Assembly: GCA_904395845.1 (NCBI GenBank)
Contig: CAJFOH010000109.1
Location: 1 to 37,578 of the forward strand
Length of the DNA stretch: 37,578 nucleotides
Reading direction: 5' to 3'
DNA from: an uncultured Lachnospiraceae bacterium
Lineage (GTDB): Bacteria; Bacillota; Clostridia; Lachnospirales; Lachnospiraceae
Below are positions 34,574 through 37,578 of this stretch, piece by piece (position 1 is the stretch's first letter; every line of letters starts with the position of its first letter). Under the pieces are notes generated by a model. The model was not told the origin of the DNA and did no database searches. It saw only the letters and a list, made by a program, of their open reading frames with translations. The position numbers and the translations under genes are program-made.

Positions 34574-37171
34574 ATGAAACAGTATTTTAATCAAAGTGTA
34601 GAAGAAGTGTTTCAACAGATGAAAACATCAAAACGTGGTCTAGATACTCAGGAAGCAAAAAAACGATTAGAATCATATGGACCAAATGCACTACAAGAGG
34701 CAAAGCGAAAGGGTGTTATTGAAGTATTTTTAGAACAATTTATGGATTTACTTGTTATCATCCTTATTACAGCGGCAATTATTTCTATGTTATCAGGTAA
34801 CATTGAAAGTACAGTTGTAATTTTTGCAGTTATTATTTTAAATGCAATTTTAGGAACAGTACAACATTTTAAAGCAGAAAAATCATTGGATAGCCTAAAG
34901 GCATTGTCCTCACCATCAGCAAAAGTAATTCGTAATGGAAATAAGCTAGAAATTGATTCAAAAGATGTAGTTCCTGGTGATATTTTACTACTAGAAGCAG
35001 GAGATTTAGTTGTTGCAGATGGTAGAATTATGGAAAACTTTTCTTTACAAGTAAATGAAAGTTCATTAACAGGAGAATCGACCAATGTAGATAAAAATGA
35101 ACTAACTATTTCTGAGGAAAAAGTACCACTAGGAGATCAATACAATATGGTATTTTCCGGTTCTTTAGTTACTTATGGGCGTGCCACTGTAATTGTAACA
35201 GGAACAGGTATGAGCACAGAAATTGGTAAAATTGCTTCATTAATGAATGAAACAAAAGAAAAGAAAACACCACTTCAAGTAAGTTTAGATCAATTTAGTA
35301 GTCGATTAGCTATGATTATTTTAATCATTTGTGCAGTTGTTTTTGGTCTAAGTTTATACAGAGAGATGCCAATATTAGATTCTTTAATGTTTGCCGTAGC
35401 TTTAGCAGTAGCAGCTATTCCTGAAGCGTTAAGCTCTATTGTAACCATTGTACAAGCTATGGGAACACAAAAGATGGTAAAAGAAAATGCCATTATTAAA
35501 GAATTAAAAGCAGTAGAAAGTTTAGGGTGTGTGTCCGTCATTTGTTCGGATAAAACTGGTACATTAACACAAAATAAAATGACAGTACAACAAGTATATG
35601 TAGATGGAGAAACTATCTCATTTAAACATTTAGAAGCAAATAATAATGTACACAAATATTTATTGTATTCAGCAATTTTAGCAAATGATTCTACCATTGT
35701 AGATGGTAAGGGAATTGGTGATCCAACAGAAACAGCCTTAATTGAAATGGGGAATAAATTAGGAATTGAACAAGATTCCTTTAGAAATTCTATTCCAAGA
35801 ATTGGTGAAATCCCATTTGATTCTGACCGTAAATTAATGAGTACAAAACATATTATTGATAGTAAAGCCATTCTATTAACAAAGGGTGCATTGGACGTAA
35901 TTCTTGATCGTACTACAAGTATTTTAACAAGTAACGGTGTTCGTCCAATTACAGAGCAGGATAAAAATGAAATTTTGGAGCAAAACCAAATTTTCTCTGA
36001 AAATGGACTTCGTGTACTTTCTTTTGCATATCGTGAAATAGAAGAAAGTAAAAACATTGGCTTAGAAGATGAAACTAACTATACATTTATTGGTTTAATT
36101 TCAATGATGGATCCACCTCGTGAAGAGTCAAAAGAAGCGGTAGCAGATGCAAAACGTGCAGGAATTAAGCCAATTATGATTACTGGTGACCATAAAGTAA
36201 CTGCATCTGCCATTGCAAAGCAAATTGGTATTATGGAAGAATCTGACCTTGCAGTAACTGGTGTAGAACTAGATCAAATGGATGAAAAAACATTAGATGA
36301 AAAATTAGAACATATTTCTGTTTATGCAAGAGTTTCACCAGAGCATAAAATTAGAATTGTTGATGCATGGCAAAAGAAAGGCAATATTGTTGCTATGACA
36401 GGTGATGGTGTTAATGATGCTCCAGCTCTTAAAAAAGCAGATATTGGTATTGCAATGGGAATTACAGGAACAGAAGTATCTAAAGATGCTGCTTCTATGA
36501 TTTTATCAGATGATAATTTTGCAACCATTATTAAAGCTGTCACCAATGGTAGAAATGTATATCGAAATATTAAAAATGCCATTCATTTCTTATTATCTGG
36601 AAATATGGCAGGTATTTTAAGTGTATTATATACTTCTATTTTAGGATTGGCAGTACCTTTCTTACCAGTGCATTTATTATTTATTAACCTATTAACCGAT
36701 AGTTTACCAGCTATTGCTATTGGAATGGAGCCAGCAGATAAAGGAATTTTAAATCAAAAACCAAGAAATCCAAAAGAAAGTATTTTAACAAAAGATTTCT
36801 TATTTGCATTGTTTGTTCAAGGTGGGTTAATTGCAGTTTGTACATTAATTGCATATCATATTGGAGCAAACACTAAGATTGCAGGTATGGCAAGTACAAT
36901 GGCATTTTCAACACTAACATTAGCAAGATTATTCCATGGATTTAATTGCAGAACAGATAAATCTATTTTAACTGTTGGATTTAAGTCAAATATTTATAGT
37001 ATCTATGCCTTTTTTGCAGGAGTAGTTCTTTTATTAGCAGTTATTTTCATTCCACCACTACAAAGTTTATTTGAAATTTCTGCTATGACATGGGGACAAG
37101 TTGCTATGGTATTTGGTTTAGCAATTATTCCATCAATTATTATTCAAGTAGTAAAGAAAGTAAGAGAATAA
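34574..37171 (+). CDS. P-type cation-exporting ATPase (Ca2+/Mn2+ type)
   Basis: An 865-residue P2-type ATPase that pumps divalent cations out of the cell. Cation-transporter N-domain (QSVEEVFQQM), actuator loop SLTGEST, M4 PEALSSIVTI, phosphorylation site CSDKTGTLTQ (Asp326), nucleotide domain with KGALDVIL, hinge TGDGVNDAPALKKADIGIAMG, and M6 NLLTDSLPAIAIG. The start is ATG 34574, 6 nt after AGGAGGAG; an ATG at 34523 is upstream of that site. The Mn2+ riboswitch in its leader suggests Mn2+ export, as for known riboswitch-linked relatives, though sequence alone would fit Ca2+ equally. Length is normal. Confidence 0.93.
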   Translation: MKQYFNQSVEEVFQQMKTSKRGLDTQEAKKRLESYGPNALQEAKRKGVIEVFLEQFMDLLVIILITAAIISMLSGNIESTVVIFAVIILNAILGTVQHFKAEKSLDSLKALSSPSAKVIRNGNKLEIDSKDVVPGDILLLEAGDLVVADGRIMENFSLQVNESSLTGESTNVDKNELTISEEKVPLGDQYNMVFSGSLVTYGRATVIVTGTGMSTEIGKIASLMNETKEKKTPLQVSLDQFSSRLAMIILIICAVVFGLSLYREMPILDSLMFAVALAVAAIPEALSSIVTIVQAMGTQKMVKENAIIKELKAVESLGCVSVICSDKTGTLTQNKMTVQQVYVDGETISFKHLEANNNVHKYLLYSAILANDSTIVDGKGIGDPTETALIEMGNKLGIEQDSFRNSIPRIGEIPFDSDRKLMSTKHIIDSKAILLTKGALDVILDRTTSILTSNGVRPITEQDKNEILEQNQIFSENGLRVLSFAYREIEESKNIGLEDETNYTFIGLISMMDPPREESKEAVADAKRAGIKPIMITGDHKVTASAIAKQIGIMEESDLAVTGVELDQMDEKTLDEKLEHISVYARVSPEHKIRIVDAWQKKGNIVAMTGDGVNDAPALKKADIGIAMGITGTEVSKDAASMILSDDNFATIIKAVTNGRNVYRNIKNAIHFLLSGNMAGILSVLYTSILGLAVPFLPVHLLFINLLTDSLPAIAIGMEPADKGILNQKPRNPKESILTKDFLFALFVQGGLIAVCTLIAYHIGANTKIAGMASTMAFSTLTLARLFHGFNCRTDKSILTVGFKSNIYSIYAFFAGVVLLLAVIFIPPLQSLFEISAMTWGQVAMVFGLAIIPSIIIQVVKKVRE

Positions 37172-37193
37172 TATATAGGGTAAAAATTATATC

Positions 37194-37222
37194 TTGACAA
37201 ATGAACAAAAAATAAGTATGAT
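37194..37222 (+). promoter_or_regulatory. Consensus-like sigma-A promoter
   Basis: TTGACA at 37194-37199, 17-nt spacer, TATGAT at 37217-37222. Transcription would start near 37229, inside the first 18-bp palindrome/hairpin described next. It reads toward the membrane protein gene at the window end. Confidence 0.8.
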
Positions 37223-37224
37223 TT

Positions 37225-37257
37225 AATGGAAGTTAGTTTTTGCTAACTTCCATTTTT
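37225..37257 (+). terminator. Hairpin with T-run, overlapping an 18-bp palindrome
   Basis: A 12-bp stem AATGGAAGTTAG / CTAACTTCCATT with loop TTTTTG, followed by T residues: a plausible terminator for the ATPase gene, 54 nt downstream of its stop. Its core (37231-37248) is AGTTAG-N6-CTAACT, the same palindrome as at 37392-37409, and it covers the start site of the promoter at 37194-37222, so it may instead, or also, be an operator. Confidence 0.6.
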
Positions 37258-37279
37258 AATGTGTTAGTACACGTTATGC

Positions 37280-37377
37280 ATAGCAATGGATTATATACAA
37301 TGCATAATATGTTATGTATAATACACTATTCACAATATGCTATGTATTATATGCTATGCACTATGTGCTATGCATAT
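37280..37377. repeat. About seven tandem degenerate 14-bp repeats
   Basis: A 14-bp register runs through this stretch, consensus TATGCTATGYATTA. Clear copies start at 37308 (TATGTTATGTATAA), 37336 (TATGCTATGTATTA), 37350 (TATGCTATGCACTA) and 37364 (TGTGCTATGCATAT); weaker copies start at 37280, 37294 and 37322. Ends also form an 11-bp inverted repeat, TATGCATAGCA (37275-37285) and TGCTATGCATA (37366-37376). Confidence 0.8.
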
Positions 37378-37391
37378 ATTTTTTACCTATT

Positions 37392-37409
37392 AGTTAGCAA
37401 ACACTAACT
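37392..37409. promoter_or_regulatory. Second 18-bp palindrome, putative operator
   Basis: AGTTAGCAAACACTAACT. The reverse complement of the first palindrome (37231-37248) is AGTTAGCAAAAACTAACT, identical at 17 of 18 positions. The half-site resembles the TTAGnTTAG half of DtxR/IdeR-type metal regulators (inference). It lies 44 nt before the next start codon. Confidence 0.6.
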
Positions 37410-37453
37410 AGAACAAAGAATATTAATAATGAATATATATTAGGAGGAATTAT

Positions 37454-37578
37454 ATGCAACAACAAGTAATAAGTAGTATATTTGGTTGGATATCAGTAGT
37501 ATTACTGTGTCTTTTACTGGCAGTAAAGCCACTAGGAAGATTAGAAAAGAATCATTTTATGGTGAAAACATTAAATAA
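37454..37578 (+). CDS. Small membrane protein, N-terminus only (cut by window)
   Basis: ATG at 37454 follows AGGAGG (37442-37447) at 6 nt; the frame stays open to the window end (41 codons). The peptide starts MQQQVISSIFGWISVVLL, forms one membrane helix, then continues AVKPLGRLEKNHFMVKTLN. The helix followed by KPLG resembles the start of ferric-reductase/cytochrome-b-like small membrane proteins of Clostridia, but this is weak. The palindromes and repeats upstream suggest tight regulation, perhaps by metal. Confidence 0.65.
   Translation, partial: MQQQVISSIFGWISVVLLCLLLAVKPLGRLEKNHFMVKTLN

Noticed and set aside
37280-37377. CRISPR array
   Set aside because: The 14-bp units are contiguous, with no spacers, and no cas genes are present.

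Overview
The window is AT-rich DNA from a spore-forming low-GC Firmicute, most likely a Lachnospiraceae or related Clostridia member. The grounds are strong AGGAGG ribosome binding sites, consensus sigma-A promoters, the dipicolinate synthase pair dpaA/dpaB used for spores, and families common in that group (DUF3791, DUF1540-like, paired heterodimeric ABC exporters, duplicated DUF1294). No rRNA, tRNA, CRISPR array, transposase or phage gene was found.

Layout. Positions 1-3100 look accessory: a truncated Cys-rich small ORF, a PHP-type phosphatase, a stretch of nearly 1 kb without genes that holds a perfect 34-bp tandem duplication, a DUF3791 gene, an orphan ORF tail and an unrecognised gene. 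Positions 3100-6950 carry a VOC protein and a GH36 alpha-galactosidase, divergent from an AraC-type regulator broken by one in-frame TAA. Positions 6970-10300 hold a sodium:amino-acid symporter and a membrane-anchored arylsulfotransferase. Positions 10460-13740 form a turgor-like cluster: an internally duplicated DUF1294 membrane protein, MscL with a C-terminal zinc ribbon, and a KUP potassium transporter. A cell-surface GH18 chitinase follows, also broken by a single in-frame TAA inside its chitin-binding module, then an OGG1-type DNA glycosylase.

Positions 16200-30700 hold two heterodimeric ABC exporter pairs. The first sits behind a strong promoter and a leader with an intrinsic terminator; the second is in an operon with a MarR regulator. 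Between them lie a processive-type glycosyltransferase, methylglyoxal synthase and SbcD-SbcC. Positions 30700-34100 (minus strand) look like one operon, dpaA-dpaB-asnB. Divergent from it, a yybP-ykoY type (Mn2+) riboswitch with an overlapping terminator precedes a P-type cation ATPase.

The right edge (37190-37450) is a dense regulatory patch. It holds a consensus promoter, an 18-bp palindrome at its start site, about seven degenerate 14-bp tandem repeats, a second nearly identical 18-bp palindrome, and the start of a small membrane protein gene cut by the window. This patch is the least explained structure here. I found no clearly new multi-gene system; the most unusual items are this patch, the attenuator-like leader before the first ABC pair, the two single-stop pseudogenes, and the MscL zinc-ribbon neighbourhood.
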